From NCBI RefSeq assembly GCF_003937945.1, contig NZ_RSEC01000058.1, forward strand, positions 1,397,668 through 1,461,667: a DNA stretch of 64,000 bases, given 5' to 3'. The notes beneath the pieces are model-generated. The model did not search any database. It saw nothing but the letters and a program-made list of their open reading frames with translations, and was not told where the DNA came from. This DNA comes from Amycolatopsis eburnea. GTDB lineage: Bacteria; Actinomycetota; Actinomycetes; Mycobacteriales; Pseudonocardiaceae. The translations under genes were made by a program, and so were the position numbers. This document shows, piece after piece, positions 14,889-22,886 of this stretch; within the stretch, counting starts at the first letter, position 1; the number at the start of each line of letters is the position of its first letter.

Positions 14889-16366
14889 GCGGCCTCCTCG
14901 TCGCCGGCACGACGTCCGATGCCGGGAAGAGCCTGGTCACCGCCGGGATCTGCCGGTGGCTCGCACGCCGCGGGATCCGCGTGGCCCCCTTCAAGGCCCA
15001 GAACATGTCCAACAACTCCATGGTCTGCGGCAACGGCGCCGAGATCGGCCGGGCGCAGTGGGTGCAGGCGCGCGCCGCCGGGGTGGAGCCCGAGGCCGCC
15101 ATGAACCCCGTGCTGCTCAAGCCCGGGAGCGACCGGCGCAGTCACGTCGTCGCGCTCGGGAAGCCGTTCGGCACGCTCGAAGCCGGTGAGTACGCCACCG
15201 GCCGGGCCGGGCTCGCCGAAATCGCGTTCGGCGCGTACGAAGACCTCAGCGCCCGCTACGACGTCGTCGTCTGCGAGGGCGCCGGCAGCCCGGCGGAGAT
15301 CAACCTCCGCGGCGGCGACTACGTCAACATGGGGCTCGCGCGGCGGTTCGGGCTGCCGGTCCTGGTCGTCGGCGACATCGACCGCGGCGGGGTGCTGGCC
15401 GCGATGTTCGGCACCCTCGCGCTGCTCTCGGCCGAGGACCAGGCGCTCGTCGCGGGCTGGGTGGTCAACAAGTTCCGCGGCGACGTCGGCCTGCTGCGCC
15501 CGGGCCTGGACAGCCTCGAGAAGGTCACCGGACGGCCCGTGCTGGGCGTGCTGCCCTGGCTCGACCGCGTGTGGATCGACTCGGAGGACGCGCTGGCGGC
15601 CGCGGGCTGGCGGCGGGAGACCCACGGCGGCGGCCTGCGCGTGGCCGTCGTCCGGTTCCCGCGCGCGTCCAACGCCACCGACGTCGACGCGCTCGCCGCC
15701 GAGCCCGGGGTCACGGTCACGCTGACCGCCGACCCGGACGTCGTCGTGGCCGCGGACGTCGTCGTGCTGCCCGGTTCGCGCGCCACCGTCGACGACCTCG
15801 CCTGGCTGCGCGAACGCGGCCTGGACAGGGCGGTCGCGGCGCGCGCGGCGGCCGGACGGCCGGTGCTCGGCATCTGCGGCGGCTACCAGATGCTCGCGGA
15901 GTCCATTGTGGACGATGTCGAGTCCGGCGCCGGTCCGGTGTCCGGGCTCGGCCTGCTGCCGACGCGGGTGGCGTTCGCCGCGGAGAAGGTGCTGGCGCGG
16001 CCGTCAGGGGAGTGGCGCGGAAACCCGGTGCGCGCCTACGAAATCCACCACGGCTCGGTGACCGCGCCGGCGGGTCTGGAGTCCTTTCTGGACGGCGTGC
16101 GCGCCGGATCGGTGTGGGGCACGATGTGGCACGGCGCCTTCGAGAACGACGGCTTCCGCCGCGCGTGGCTCACCGAAGCGGCGGCGCAGGCGGGCGTCGG
16201 GTGGACGCCCGCGCCGGACGCGCCCGGTTTCGGGGACCTGCGCGAGGAAATGCTCGACAAGCTGGCCGACGCGATCGACGCCCACCTGGACGCGGCGACG
16301 CTGCTCGCGTTGCTCGAGCGGGGCGCGCCGGCGGGACTTCCGTTCGTCCCGCCGGGCGCCCCCTAG
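14885..16366 (+). CDS. cobQ: Cobyric acid synthase CobQ
   Basis: 493 residues from the GTG at 14885 coupled to the cobD stop. The enzyme amidates side chains b, d, e and g of adenosylcobyrinic acid a,c-diamide with glutamine and ATP. Seen: the dethiobiotin-synthetase-like P-loop GTTSDAGKS at 8-16, FKAQNMSNNSMV, EGAGSPAEINLR, and a C-terminal glutamine amidotransferase with the nucleophile Cys in LGICGGYQML and the HHGSV segment. Length is standard. Ends back-to-back with cbtA, with no spacer between the two stop codons. Confidence 0.95.
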   Translation: MSGLLVAGTTSDAGKSLVTAGICRWLARRGIRVAPFKAQNMSNNSMVCGNGAEIGRAQWVQARAAGVEPEAAMNPVLLKPGSDRRSHVVALGKPFGTLEAGEYATGRAGLAEIAFGAYEDLSARYDVVVCEGAGSPAEINLRGGDYVNMGLARRFGLPVLVVGDIDRGGVLAAMFGTLALLSAEDQALVAGWVVNKFRGDVGLLRPGLDSLEKVTGRPVLGVLPWLDRVWIDSEDALAAAGWRRETHGGGLRVAVVRFPRASNATDVDALAAEPGVTVTLTADPDVVVAADVVVLPGSRATVDDLAWLRERGLDRAVAARAAAGRPVLGICGGYQMLAESIVDDVESGAGPVSGLGLLPTRVAFAAEKVLARPSGEWRGNPVRAYEIHHGSVTAPAGLESFLDGVRAGSVWGTMWHGAFENDGFRRAWLTEAAAQAGVGWTPAPDAPGFGDLREEMLDKLADAIDAHLDAATLLALLERGAPAGLPFVPPGAP

Positions 16367-17122
16367 TCAAGCGGCGACGGCGGTCTTCTTCGTGAGCGCC
16401 TTCTCCGCGAAGGCGCCGAAAGCCAGGCCCAGCGCCAGCCACAGCGTCACCTGCGTGCCGACCGACGCCGTGCGGAAGCTCCACAGCGTCGACGCCGGGA
16501 ACTCCGCCGGGACCTCGTCGACCGCCGGCATCAGCCAGGCCACCACGCCGATCACGACGAGGTAGCCCGCCGCCGCGAGGAGGAAGCCGTTCCAGGCGCC
16601 GAAGCGGTCCGCGAGCTTGCGGCCGAACACCGTCGCGAGGATGCCCGCGAGCAGGGACACCGCGACGAACCCGAAGTACAGCTCGGTGCGCGCGCCGATC
16701 GTCCCCGGCTGGCCCACCGCGGGCGGGTTGGCCGGGTACTTGAGGAACGGCACCAGGAACACCACGGCGAACGCGCCCGCCGTGAGCAGCAGTGCCGTCA
16801 CGCGCGGGCGCAGGGTGCCCAGGCGGCCTTGGGCGAACGCGAAGGCGAGCGAGAGCAGGCCGCCGATCGCCACGCCGTAGACCAGGACGCCGGTGAGCAG
16901 CCCGAGGGTGCTCTGGACGTCCCGGGGGACCAGCTCCTCGTCGTGCTCCTCGGCGGGCGTGGCGCCGGCGTCGTGCGAATGCGAGTGCGAGTGGCCGCCG
17001 GACTCTTCGAGGCCGATGGCGGTGTCGACCGACGGCTCACCGAAGGCGTAGGCGAACCCGAACGCGAGCACGCCGGCGATCAGGCCCGCGAGCATGCCGC
17101 GGACCAGCAGGGTCTTCATCAT
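16367..17122 (-). CDS. cbtA: CbtA-family cobalt transporter subunit
   Basis: 251 residues with about five to six hydrophobic segments (first at 5-27) and a histidine-rich loop (GGHSHSHSHD, 42-51) that probably binds metal on the outside. CbtA proteins are predicted cobalt permeases found with cobalamin riboswitches and cobalamin genes; transport has been inferred from regulation and context rather than shown widely. Follows cbtB by 19 bp. Start: an MM pair at 17122/17119; either could be used. Confidence 0.88.
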   Translation of the reverse strand: MMKTLLVRGMLAGLIAGVLAFGFAYAFGEPSVDTAIGLEESGGHSHSHSHDAGATPAEEHDEELVPRDVQSTLGLLTGVLVYGVAIGGLLSLAFAFAQGRLGTLRPRVTALLLTAGAFAVVFLVPFLKYPANPPAVGQPGTIGARTELYFGFVAVSLLAGILATVFGRKLADRFGAWNGFLLAAAGYLVVIGVVAWLMPAVDEVPAEFPASTLWSFRTASVGTQVTLWLALGLAFGAFAEKALTKKTAVAA

Positions 17123-17141
17123 GGGAGTGCGTGCCCGCCGC

Positions 17142-17351
17142 TCAGTGGCAGGGGAAGGCCAGCAGGTGCCGGCCGTCGTGCACGAACTCGTGGACGTAGG
17201 AGTTCGCGAAGACCGCCATCGCGCCCTGCTCGGCGCTGACGAAGTACAGCGCGATCAGGGCGAGGAGCACCACGAACACCGCCCACGGCACGATCTCACG
17301 GATCGGGATGCGGATCGGGAGCGGGACGGCGGGAGCTGCCGTGTGGGACAT
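17142..17351 (-). CDS. cbtB: CbtB-family small cobalt transporter subunit
   Basis: 69 residues from the ATG at 17351. One membrane segment at about 20-40 is followed by a histidine-rich end (HEFVHDGRHLLAFPCH, 54-69), the CbtB signature proposed to bind cobalt. First gene after the cobalamin riboswitch and partner of cbtA. An upstream in-frame GTG/ATG set would extend the N-terminus by about eleven residues into the leader, which is less likely given the riboswitch. Confidence 0.9.
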   Translation of the reverse strand: MSHTAAPAVPLPIRIPIREIVPWAVFVVLLALIALYFVSAEQGAMAVFANSYVHEFVHDGRHLLAFPCH

Positions 17352-17384
17352 GGGCGTGGCCTCCTCGGGCTTTCGCGGCCTCAT

Positions 17385-17500
17385 CGGGGTCGGTCACGAG
17401 GGTCCGGGTCTGGCTTCCCCCTGGCGGGGGTCACAGTGGCGCGACCGCGCGGACTTGCACCGCGTTCCGGAATCTCCTCGTCTGGCCGGTTGAGCGTAGG
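17385..17500 (-). promoter_or_regulatory. Cobalamin riboswitch upstream of cbtB-cbtA
   Basis: Reading the minus strand, the conserved elements appear in the expected order: a GGTGCAAGTCCG segment (17461-17450), the core GCCACTGT (17440-17433), and a B12-box-like GGGAAGCCAGACCC segment (about 17419-17406), about 55 nt before the cbtB start. Class and direction are clear; exact helix limits are not. When adenosylcobalamin is plentiful the RNA should fold to switch off the cobalt transporter genes. I found no second copy upstream of the biosynthetic runs. Confidence 0.85.
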
Positions 17501-17537
17501 TCCGCCGTTCCGGCCCCGTCAATGTGACAATGCCGCG

Positions 17538-18443
17538 GTGACTCGAATGGTGGCGGCCCTCGATGTGGGCGGGACGACGATCAAGGCGGCGTTGCTCGAC
17601 GAGCAGCTGCGGCCCCAGGCGGCATTGCGGGCGGAGACGGCGCGCAGCGCGGACGGGACGGCGCTCGCGGCGCAGGTCGTGGACATCGTGGCCGCGCTGG
17701 CGGAGCAGGCGGGCACCGGGCGGCCCGCCGCCGTCGGGGTCGTGGTGCCCGGGATCGTCGACGAGGAGACCCGGATCTGCCACTTCTCGGCCAACCTCGA
17801 CTGGCGCGAGGTGCACTTCGGCGAGCTCCTGGAAGGACGGCTCGGGCTGCCGGTGGCGTTCGGGCACGACGTCACCGCGGGCGGCATCGCCGAGTTCCGG
17901 GTCGGCGCCGGGCAGGGCGCGACGAACGCGGCGTTCATCCCGGTCGGCACCGGCATCGCGGCCGCGCTGCTGCTCGACGGCCGGATCCACCGCGCGCACG
18001 GGCAGGCGGGCGAGGTCGGGCACATCGACGTCGGCCACCCCGGCAAGTGCGGCTGCGGCGCGACCGGCTGCCTGGAGGCGATCTCGTCGGCGGCGTCGAT
18101 CGCGCGCCGCTACACCGAGCGCACCGGCCGCCCGGCCGACGGCGCCCGCGAGGTGGTGGAGCTGGCCCGCGGCGGCGACGAGGTCGCGGTCGCGGTGGTC
18201 CAGGACGCGCTCGACGGCCTCGGCCACGGCATCCGGACGCTGCTGACGCTGCTCGGCCCGGAGGTGATCGTCCTGGGCGGCGGCCTGTTCACCGCGGCCG
18301 ACTACGTGCTGGAGCCGGTGCGCGAGTGGCTGGCGGCGCACCTGACGTTCCAGAAGATGCCGGAGCTGCGGATCGCGAAGCTGGGCGACGAAGCCGGCCG
18401 CCTCGGCGCCGGCCTGCTGGCGTTCGACCTGTTGGACGCCTGA
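17538..18443 (+). CDS. ROK-family sugar kinase/regulator-type protein
   Basis: 301 residues from the GTG at 17538 (an ATG three codons later is possible). Seen: the ATP phosphate-binding DVGGTTIKAAL at 9-19, catalytic-type Asp in GHDVTAGG (109-116), GEVGHIDVG at 158-166, and the zinc-binding cluster KCGCGATGCLEA at 170-181. With no N-terminal helix-turn-helix it is a kinase-type ROK protein, probably glucokinase- or N-acetyl-sugar-kinase-like; the sugar is not predictable. Convergent with a DeoR regulator, which often controls sugar genes. Confidence 0.88.
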   Translation: MTRMVAALDVGGTTIKAALLDEQLRPQAALRAETARSADGTALAAQVVDIVAALAEQAGTGRPAAVGVVVPGIVDEETRICHFSANLDWREVHFGELLEGRLGLPVAFGHDVTAGGIAEFRVGAGQGATNAAFIPVGTGIAAALLLDGRIHRAHGQAGEVGHIDVGHPGKCGCGATGCLEAISSAASIARRYTERTGRPADGAREVVELARGGDEVAVAVVQDALDGLGHGIRTLLTLLGPEVIVLGGGLFTAADYVLEPVREWLAAHLTFQKMPELRIAKLGDEAGRLGAGLLAFDLLDA

Positions 18444-18447
18444 GCCA

Positions 18448-18471
18448 GGACCGGGTCAGCGCGGCCGGTCC
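18448..18471. terminator. Hairpin between convergent ROK and DeoR genes
   Basis: GGACCGG/CCGGTCC inverted repeat with a 10-nt loop in the 47-bp gap between two converging genes; no T-run. Likely works in both directions. Confidence 0.5.
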
Positions 18472-18490
18472 GGCGGTCCCCGCGACGCCG

Positions 18491-19282
18491 CTACGCCAGC
18501 AGGACGTCGACCCCGGCCGCTTCGAACGCCTCGATGTGGCCGGGGTCCGCGCCCGAGTCGGTGATCAGCCGGTCGACCGCCGCCGTGTCGCAGATGCGGG
18601 CGAACGCGTGGCCGCCGAGCTTGCCGCTGTCCGCGATCACCACCACGTGCCGCGCCCGCGAGGCCATCAGCCGGTTGATGCTCGCTTCGCCTTCGTGGTG
18701 GGCGTACGCGCCGCGCTCGGCGTCGAACGCGTCCACGCCGAGGAACACCAGGTCGAGGGTGATCTGGTCGAGGAACAGGCTCGCCAGTGGCCCGGTCAGC
18801 TCGAAGGAGTGCTGCCGGGCGACGCCGCCGGTCACCACGATCTTGATGTGCGGGCGCACCGCCAGCTCGTGGGCGATGTTGAGCGCGTTGGTCACCACCG
18901 TCAGCGCCGGCGAGCCGTCCCGGCCCGGCGGTTCCGGGCGCAGCGCGAGCGCGCGGGCGACCTGGGTGCTCGTCGTGCCGCCGTTGAGGCCGATCACCAT
19001 GCCGCGTTCGGCCAGGCGGGCGGCGGCGGCGCTGATGCGCTGCTTTTCGGGGGCGTTGCGCGCGGCCTTGTGCCGCAGCGGCAGGTCGTACGCCACGTTG
19101 CTGGCCACCGCGCCGCCCCGGGTGCGGGTCAGCAGCTGGCGCCCGGCCAGGTGGTCCAAGTCGCGCCGGATCGTCGCGGCGGAGACGTCGAGCTCTTCCG
19201 CGGAGGCCTCGACGTCGATCTTTTCCCGCTGCCCCACCATGTCCAGCAGTGCGCTGAGCCGTTCGTGCCGGTCCAAGCCCAT
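18491..19282 (-). CDS. DeoR/GlpR-family transcriptional regulator
   Basis: 263 residues. N-terminal winged helix with SAEELDVSAATIRRDLDHL at 27-45 and the family RTRGGAV; the C-terminal DeoRC sensor has GLNGGTTSTQVARAL, VVTNALNIAHEL and VVIADSGKLG, the sugar-phosphate-binding loops of the ISOCOT fold. Such regulators repress sugar or nucleoside catabolic genes and are released by a phosphorylated sugar. The nearest candidate target is the convergent ROK gene, but both sit in opposite transcription units, so the true regulon is unknown. Confidence 0.92.
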   Translation of the reverse strand: MGLDRHERLSALLDMVGQREKIDVEASAEELDVSAATIRRDLDHLAGRQLLTRTRGGAVASNVAYDLPLRHKAARNAPEKQRISAAAARLAERGMVIGLNGGTTSTQVARALALRPEPPGRDGSPALTVVTNALNIAHELAVRPHIKIVVTGGVARQHSFELTGPLASLFLDQITLDLVFLGVDAFDAERGAYAHHEGEASINRLMASRARHVVVIADSGKLGGHAFARICDTAAVDRLITDSGADPGHIEAFEAAGVDVLLA

Positions 19283-19330
19283 CCCTCCGCAGCACCTTCC
19301 GAATCTGCAAAGGTACTACGCGGAAGCGGA

Positions 19331-19358
19331 AACGCGGGCCCCGAGCGGGGCCCGCGTT
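19331..19358 (-). terminator. Strong GC-rich hairpin after the lectin gene
   Basis: A perfect 12-bp stem, AACGCGGGCCCC/GGGGCCCGCGTT, with a four-base loop lies 15 nt beyond the stop of the minus-strand lectin gene. No T-run follows, as is common for actinobacterial terminators. Confidence 0.65.
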
Positions 19359-19373
19359 CCCTTGCCTAGCGGA

Positions 19374-20006
19374 TCAGAACCACCACTGCGACTTGCCGCC
19401 CGCGATGAAGTCCCACAGCTGCAGCCGCGTGCCGTTGCCGCCGACCGAACCCTCGGCGGTCAGGTAGCGCGGGCTGGCCGGGGTCTGCTGGCGCAGGTAG
19501 CCCTCGGGGATCTCGGTCAGGCTCCACCACTGGTTCTTGCCACCGGCCTGGAAGTCCCAGAGCTGGATCTTGGTGCCGTTCTTGCCGATCGAGTTCGCGT
19601 CGGCGTCGAGGTACCGGCCGCTCTGGTAGTTCTGGAACCGGAAGTAGCCCTCCGGGTTCTGCGTCAGCCACCACGCCTGGTTGGCGGCGGTGTCGTTGCA
19701 GTCCCAGAGCTGCACCTTGGTGCCGTTGGCGTTGATGGTGTTCAGGTCGGCGTCCCAGCAGCGGCCGAAGGCCACGGACTCGATGAGGTACGGGCCCGGG
19801 TCGACGGCCGCGGCGGCCATCGTGTTCGTCGACTTCTTCTGCTGGACACCGGCCACCTTCGCCGGGCGCAGCTTCAGGTCGCCGATCGACGTGACCGCGG
19901 TGCCCTTGCCGTCGGCGGGCGCGGCGCCGGCCTGCGGCACGGCCACCAGGCCGAGCAGGCCCGCGGTCGCGGCGACCGTCACCATGAGGCGCTTCATCTT
20001 CGTCAT
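19374..20006 (-). CDS. Secreted ricin-type beta-trefoil lectin domain protein
   Basis: 210 residues. Signal peptide: MKRLMV followed by a hydrophobic core and an AGA-type cleavage site near 28-29. The mature part has a short linker and a ricin-B/CBM13-like trefoil with three repeats spaced 48 residues apart: KVQLWDCNDTAANQAWW (97-113), KIQLWDFQAGGKNQWW (146-161) and RLQLWDFIAGGKSQWW (194-209), each ending in the QxW motif. It should bind carbohydrate outside the cell. There is no attached catalytic domain, which is less common than lectin-enzyme fusions. Confidence 0.88.
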   Translation of the reverse strand: MTKMKRLMVTVAATAGLLGLVAVPQAGAAPADGKGTAVTSIGDLKLRPAKVAGVQQKKSTNTMAAAAVDPGPYLIESVAFGRCWDADLNTINANGTKVQLWDCNDTAANQAWWLTQNPEGYFRFQNYQSGRYLDADANSIGKNGTKIQLWDFQAGGKNQWWSLTEIPEGYLRQQTPASPRYLTAEGSVGGNGTRLQLWDFIAGGKSQWWF

Positions 20007-20112
20007 CGTTCCCCTTTTCGGATCATCGGTGTGCTGACGACGAAGGCGCGCGGCAACCGGCGCCGGACCGTCGCGGCCCGGCGCTGGAACGTGCCGGCGA
20101 TTCCCCCTCGTC

Positions 20113-20140
20113 GAGACCGCGAACCCCCGAAAGCGGTCTC
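20113..20140. promoter_or_regulatory. 8-bp inverted repeat in the lectin/regulator divergent region
   Basis: GAGACCGC/GCGGTCTC separated by 12 nt within the 259-bp divergent spacer (20007-20265). It may be a binding site for the neighbouring regulator or a short hairpin. Nothing else in this spacer is recognisable. Confidence 0.35.
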
Positions 20141-20265
20141 TGGAGCCATCATTCAGGGCCCGTCCGTCCTCGTCGAGAAGATTTCCCGGAGAGGCAAAAA
20201 CCCAGGTCAGCTATGTAACGGAACGAGATCTTCACCCGATGGAGGGGCAGAGACCCGGAGGGATC

Positions 20266-21252
20266 GTGCGCATCGACCTGACGTTGCCGGACCTCGTCCG
20301 CGTCGGCCTCGCCGCCGCGGCCGACCCGATGGGGGAGCTGGCCGCGAGCCTGCAGGTCCTGCAGCGGCGCGACGGCGGCCGGAACGCGGCTTCGGCGGCG
20401 TTCAACCGGTGGCGCTACCGGGTCTGGCAGGGCTTGCCGGACTCCGCGGCGGTGCTGATGTGGCTGTGCCGCCCGGACGCGCCGATCCCGGAGTTCCTGG
20501 TGCCCGCGGCGGGCCGCTACGACCTCGAGACGGGCCTCGCGGCGGTGCTGAAGGCGGACTCGGTGAGCCTCAAGGCCGCGTTGCGCACGGCGCCCGCCGA
20601 CCACGACCTGCCACCGTGGGCGGCCGCCTTCGCCGACGGCGACACCGCCGGCCTGCCCCGGTTGGTCCAGGCCATGCAGGACTACCACGACCTGGCGCTC
20701 GCGCCGGGCTGGGACCTGCTGTGCGCCCAGGTGGACGCGGACCTCGGCATGCGCACGCAGGTGCTGCTCCACGGCGGCGTCGACGCGCTGCTGACCGGCT
20801 TGCGCCCCAAGGTCCGCTGGAGGGCCCCGGTCCTGGAGACCGACGACGGCCTCCCCGGCACCCTCCCGTCGGAAGGCACGGGCCTGCTGCTGGTCCCGAC
20901 GTACTTTTCGGTGGCACCGTCGCTGGTTCCGCCGTTGCCGGGCGGCGTTCCCCGGCTCCTGTACCCGTGTGTCCGCCACGCGGCGCACACCGCGGGCCTC
21001 GACCGCGCGGCCCGGAAGGCACCGGGCAACGCGCTGGCGGACCTGCTGGGCCCGACCCGCGCGGCGGCGCTGACGATCCTGGCGGTCGGCTGCTCGACGT
21101 CGGAACTGGCGGCGCGGCTGGGGGTCACGCCGTCGGCGGTCAGCAAGCACACGACGGTGCTGCGGCGGGCGGGGCTGATCATCACGCACCGGGAGCGGAA
21201 CACGGTGCTGCATTCGCTGACGCCGCTGGGAAGCGCTCTCTTGGACCGGTGA
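20266..21252 (+). CDS. Winged-helix transcriptional regulator (ArsR/MarR-like C-terminus)
   Basis: 328 residues from the GTG at 20266, preceded by GGAGGG; an ATG at 20239 lacks a ribosome site. The N-terminal 240 residues (starting RIDLTLPDLVRVG) match no fold I can name, with Arg- and Leu-rich helices. The C-terminal 80 residues hold a winged helix: LTILAVGCSTSELAARLGV, then TPSAVSKHTTVLRRAGL, a clear recognition helix. This layout is common in Streptomyces-type regulators of unknown ligand. Divergent from the lectin gene, so it may control that gene. Confidence 0.8.
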   Translation: MRIDLTLPDLVRVGLAAAADPMGELAASLQVLQRRDGGRNAASAAFNRWRYRVWQGLPDSAAVLMWLCRPDAPIPEFLVPAAGRYDLETGLAAVLKADSVSLKAALRTAPADHDLPPWAAAFADGDTAGLPRLVQAMQDYHDLALAPGWDLLCAQVDADLGMRTQVLLHGGVDALLTGLRPKVRWRAPVLETDDGLPGTLPSEGTGLLLVPTYFSVAPSLVPPLPGGVPRLLYPCVRHAAHTAGLDRAARKAPGNALADLLGPTRAAALTILAVGCSTSELAARLGVTPSAVSKHTTVLRRAGLIITHRERNTVLHSLTPLGSALLDR

Positions 21253-21296
21253 AGGCCGGTCGCGCGCGGTCTGCGGGCGGTGACGCCGAGGACCCG

Positions 21297-21869
21297 TCAG
21301 CCGAGCGAGGCGGTCGCCGCCACCAGTTCCGCCAGAGCCGCGCGGGAAAGCTCCCCGAAACCGCGCTCGTTCGACGGCTCCACCCACCGCGCGAAGCCCG
21401 TCGAGAAAGCCAGGCCGCCGATCTCCGCCGCCAGGCTCGCCGCCGGTTCCCCGACGCCGCGCTCGCGCAACGCCCCCGCCATCGCGGCCGTCAGCTTCGC
21501 GCGCTTCAGCAGTTCCCGCTCCCGCAGGTCGCTGTGGCCCGCGACCACTTCCTTCACCTTCCGCGCCCACTCCCGCCGCTCCGGCCCGAACTCCTCGCCG
21601 GTCGCGTCCAGCGCGGCTCCGATCGCCTCGATCGGTGTCGCTTCCGGGGGTGCCGCCGCGATCGAGTCGGCGAAGAGCCGCGTCAGGATCTCCTGCCCCG
21701 CGAACAGCACCTCGCGCTTGTCCGCGTAGTGGCGGAAGAACGTGCGCTTGGTCAGGCCGGCGCGCTCGGTGATCTCGGCGACGGTGACGCTCTCGTAGCC
21801 CCGGTCGAGGAACTCCGCCACCGCGGCGCGCATCAGCCGCTCGCGCGTGTTCGGCTCCCAGCGGCTCAT
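21297..21869 (-). CDS. TetR-family transcriptional regulator
   Basis: 190 residues from the ATG at 21869. N-terminal helix-turn-helix: TRERLMRAAVAEFLDRGYESVTVAEITERAGLT spread over 7-40, then the family KRTFFRHYADKREVLF. C-terminal ligand domain is typical and uninformative. It is divergent from an epimerase gene, and two near-identical 19-bp palindromes lie in the 84-bp spacer, one directly before each start, which strongly suggests the regulator represses both itself and the epimerase. Confidence 0.92.
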   Translation of the reverse strand: MSRWEPNTRERLMRAAVAEFLDRGYESVTVAEITERAGLTKRTFFRHYADKREVLFAGQEILTRLFADSIAAAPPEATPIEAIGAALDATGEEFGPERREWARKVKEVVAGHSDLRERELLKRAKLTAAMAGALRERGVGEPAASLAAEIGGLAFSTGFARWVEPSNERGFGELSRAALAELVAATASLG

Positions 21870-21885
21870 GCGGTCCAGCTTAGGC

Positions 21886-21936
21886 GATGACACCAGGTGT
21901 CATCACGGTGCTAGGGTGATGGCACCAGGTGTCATC
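21886..21936. promoter_or_regulatory. Twin TetR operators
   Basis: Seen: a perfect 19-bp palindrome GATGACACCAGGTGTCATC (21886-21904) and a copy with one changed base, GATGGCACCAGGTGTCATC (21918-21936), centres 32 bp apart, three helical turns. They fill most of the spacer between the tetR and epimerase starts. Confidence 0.88.
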
Positions 21937-21953
21937 ACAGCACGGAGGTTGTC

Positions 21954-22829
21954 ATGCGGGTATTCGTCACCGGCGCGTCGGGCTGGATCGGCTCGGCCGT
22001 CGTCCCCGAGCTGCTCGGCGCGGGGCACGAGGTCGTCGGGCTGGCCCGGTCGGACGCTTCGGCGGCCGCGGTCGAAGCCATGGGCGCGGACGTGCTCCGC
22101 GGCGACCTGACCGACCTCGACACCCTGAAGAACGCCGCCGAGCGCGCCGACGGCGTCGTCCACCTGGCCTTCGGGCACGACTTCAGCCGGATCGCCGAGT
22201 CGATCGAGACCGACGCGCGTGCGGTCGAAGCACTGGGTTCGGCGGTGGCGGGGAAGCCGTTCGTGGCCGCGTCGGGCACGCCGGTGGTCGCCGGGCGGCC
22301 GTCGACCGAGCAGGACGAGCCCGAGGGCTTCGGGCCGCTGGCGGGCCGGCTGGACATCGCCCGCTCGGTCGTCGCCATGGCGGGGCGCGGGGTCCGCTCG
22401 TCGGTGGTGCGGCTGCCGCGCTCGGTGCACGGCGAAGGCGACCGGCACGGCTTCATCGTCCGGCTGGTCGAGTTCAGCCGCGAGAAGGGGGCCGCGGCCT
22501 ACGTCGGTGACGGCACGCAGCGCTGGCCCGCGGTGCACGTCCTCGACGCCGCGCACCTGTTCCGGCTGGCCCTGGAGCAGGCCCCGGCGGGCTCGGTGCT
22601 GCACGCGGTGGGCGACGAAGGCGTCGAGATCCGCGAGATCGCCGCGGTGATCGGCAGGCACCTCGAGCTGCCGACCGCGTCGGTGCCGGCCGAGGAACTG
22701 GGTTTCCTGGGCGGGATCCTGGCGGTCGACCAGCCGGCGCGCAGCACGCACACGCGGGAGCTGCTCGGCTGGCGCCCGACCCGGCCCGGCCTCCTCGAGG
22801 ACATCGAGAAGGGCCACTACTTCGGCTGA
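21954..22829 (+). CDS. NAD-dependent epimerase/dehydratase-type SDR protein
   Basis: 291 residues, extended/atypical SDR fold. Seen: the nucleotide-binding start RVFVTGASGWIGSAVVPELL (2-21, TGxxGxxG), AFGHDF in place of the usual YxxxK region, ARSVVAMAGRGVRSSVVRLPRSVHG, and a C-terminal HTRELLGWRPTRPGLLEDI that is common in this subgroup. The catalytic tyrosine is not obvious, as in many NAD(P)-binding SDRs of this type, so it may be a reductase of small aldehydes or quinones rather than a sugar epimerase. Controlled by the divergent TetR gene through the twin operators. Confidence 0.85.
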   Translation: MRVFVTGASGWIGSAVVPELLGAGHEVVGLARSDASAAAVEAMGADVLRGDLTDLDTLKNAAERADGVVHLAFGHDFSRIAESIETDARAVEALGSAVAGKPFVAASGTPVVAGRPSTEQDEPEGFGPLAGRLDIARSVVAMAGRGVRSSVVRLPRSVHGEGDRHGFIVRLVEFSREKGAAAYVGDGTQRWPAVHVLDAAHLFRLALEQAPAGSVLHAVGDEGVEIREIAAVIGRHLELPTASVPAEELGFLGGILAVDQPARSTHTRELLGWRPTRPGLLEDIEKGHYFG

Positions 22830-22845
22830 AAAGTGGGACAGCGCC

Positions 22846-22875
22846 GGCGGAGGTGGCGACAGTGACACCTCCGCC
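22846..22875. terminator. Hairpin between convergent epimerase and gltD
   Basis: GGCGGAGGTG/CACCTCCGCC, a perfect 10-bp stem with a 10-nt loop, in the 57-bp gap between two converging genes. Confidence 0.65.
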
Positions 22876-22886
22876 GACGCCGGGTT

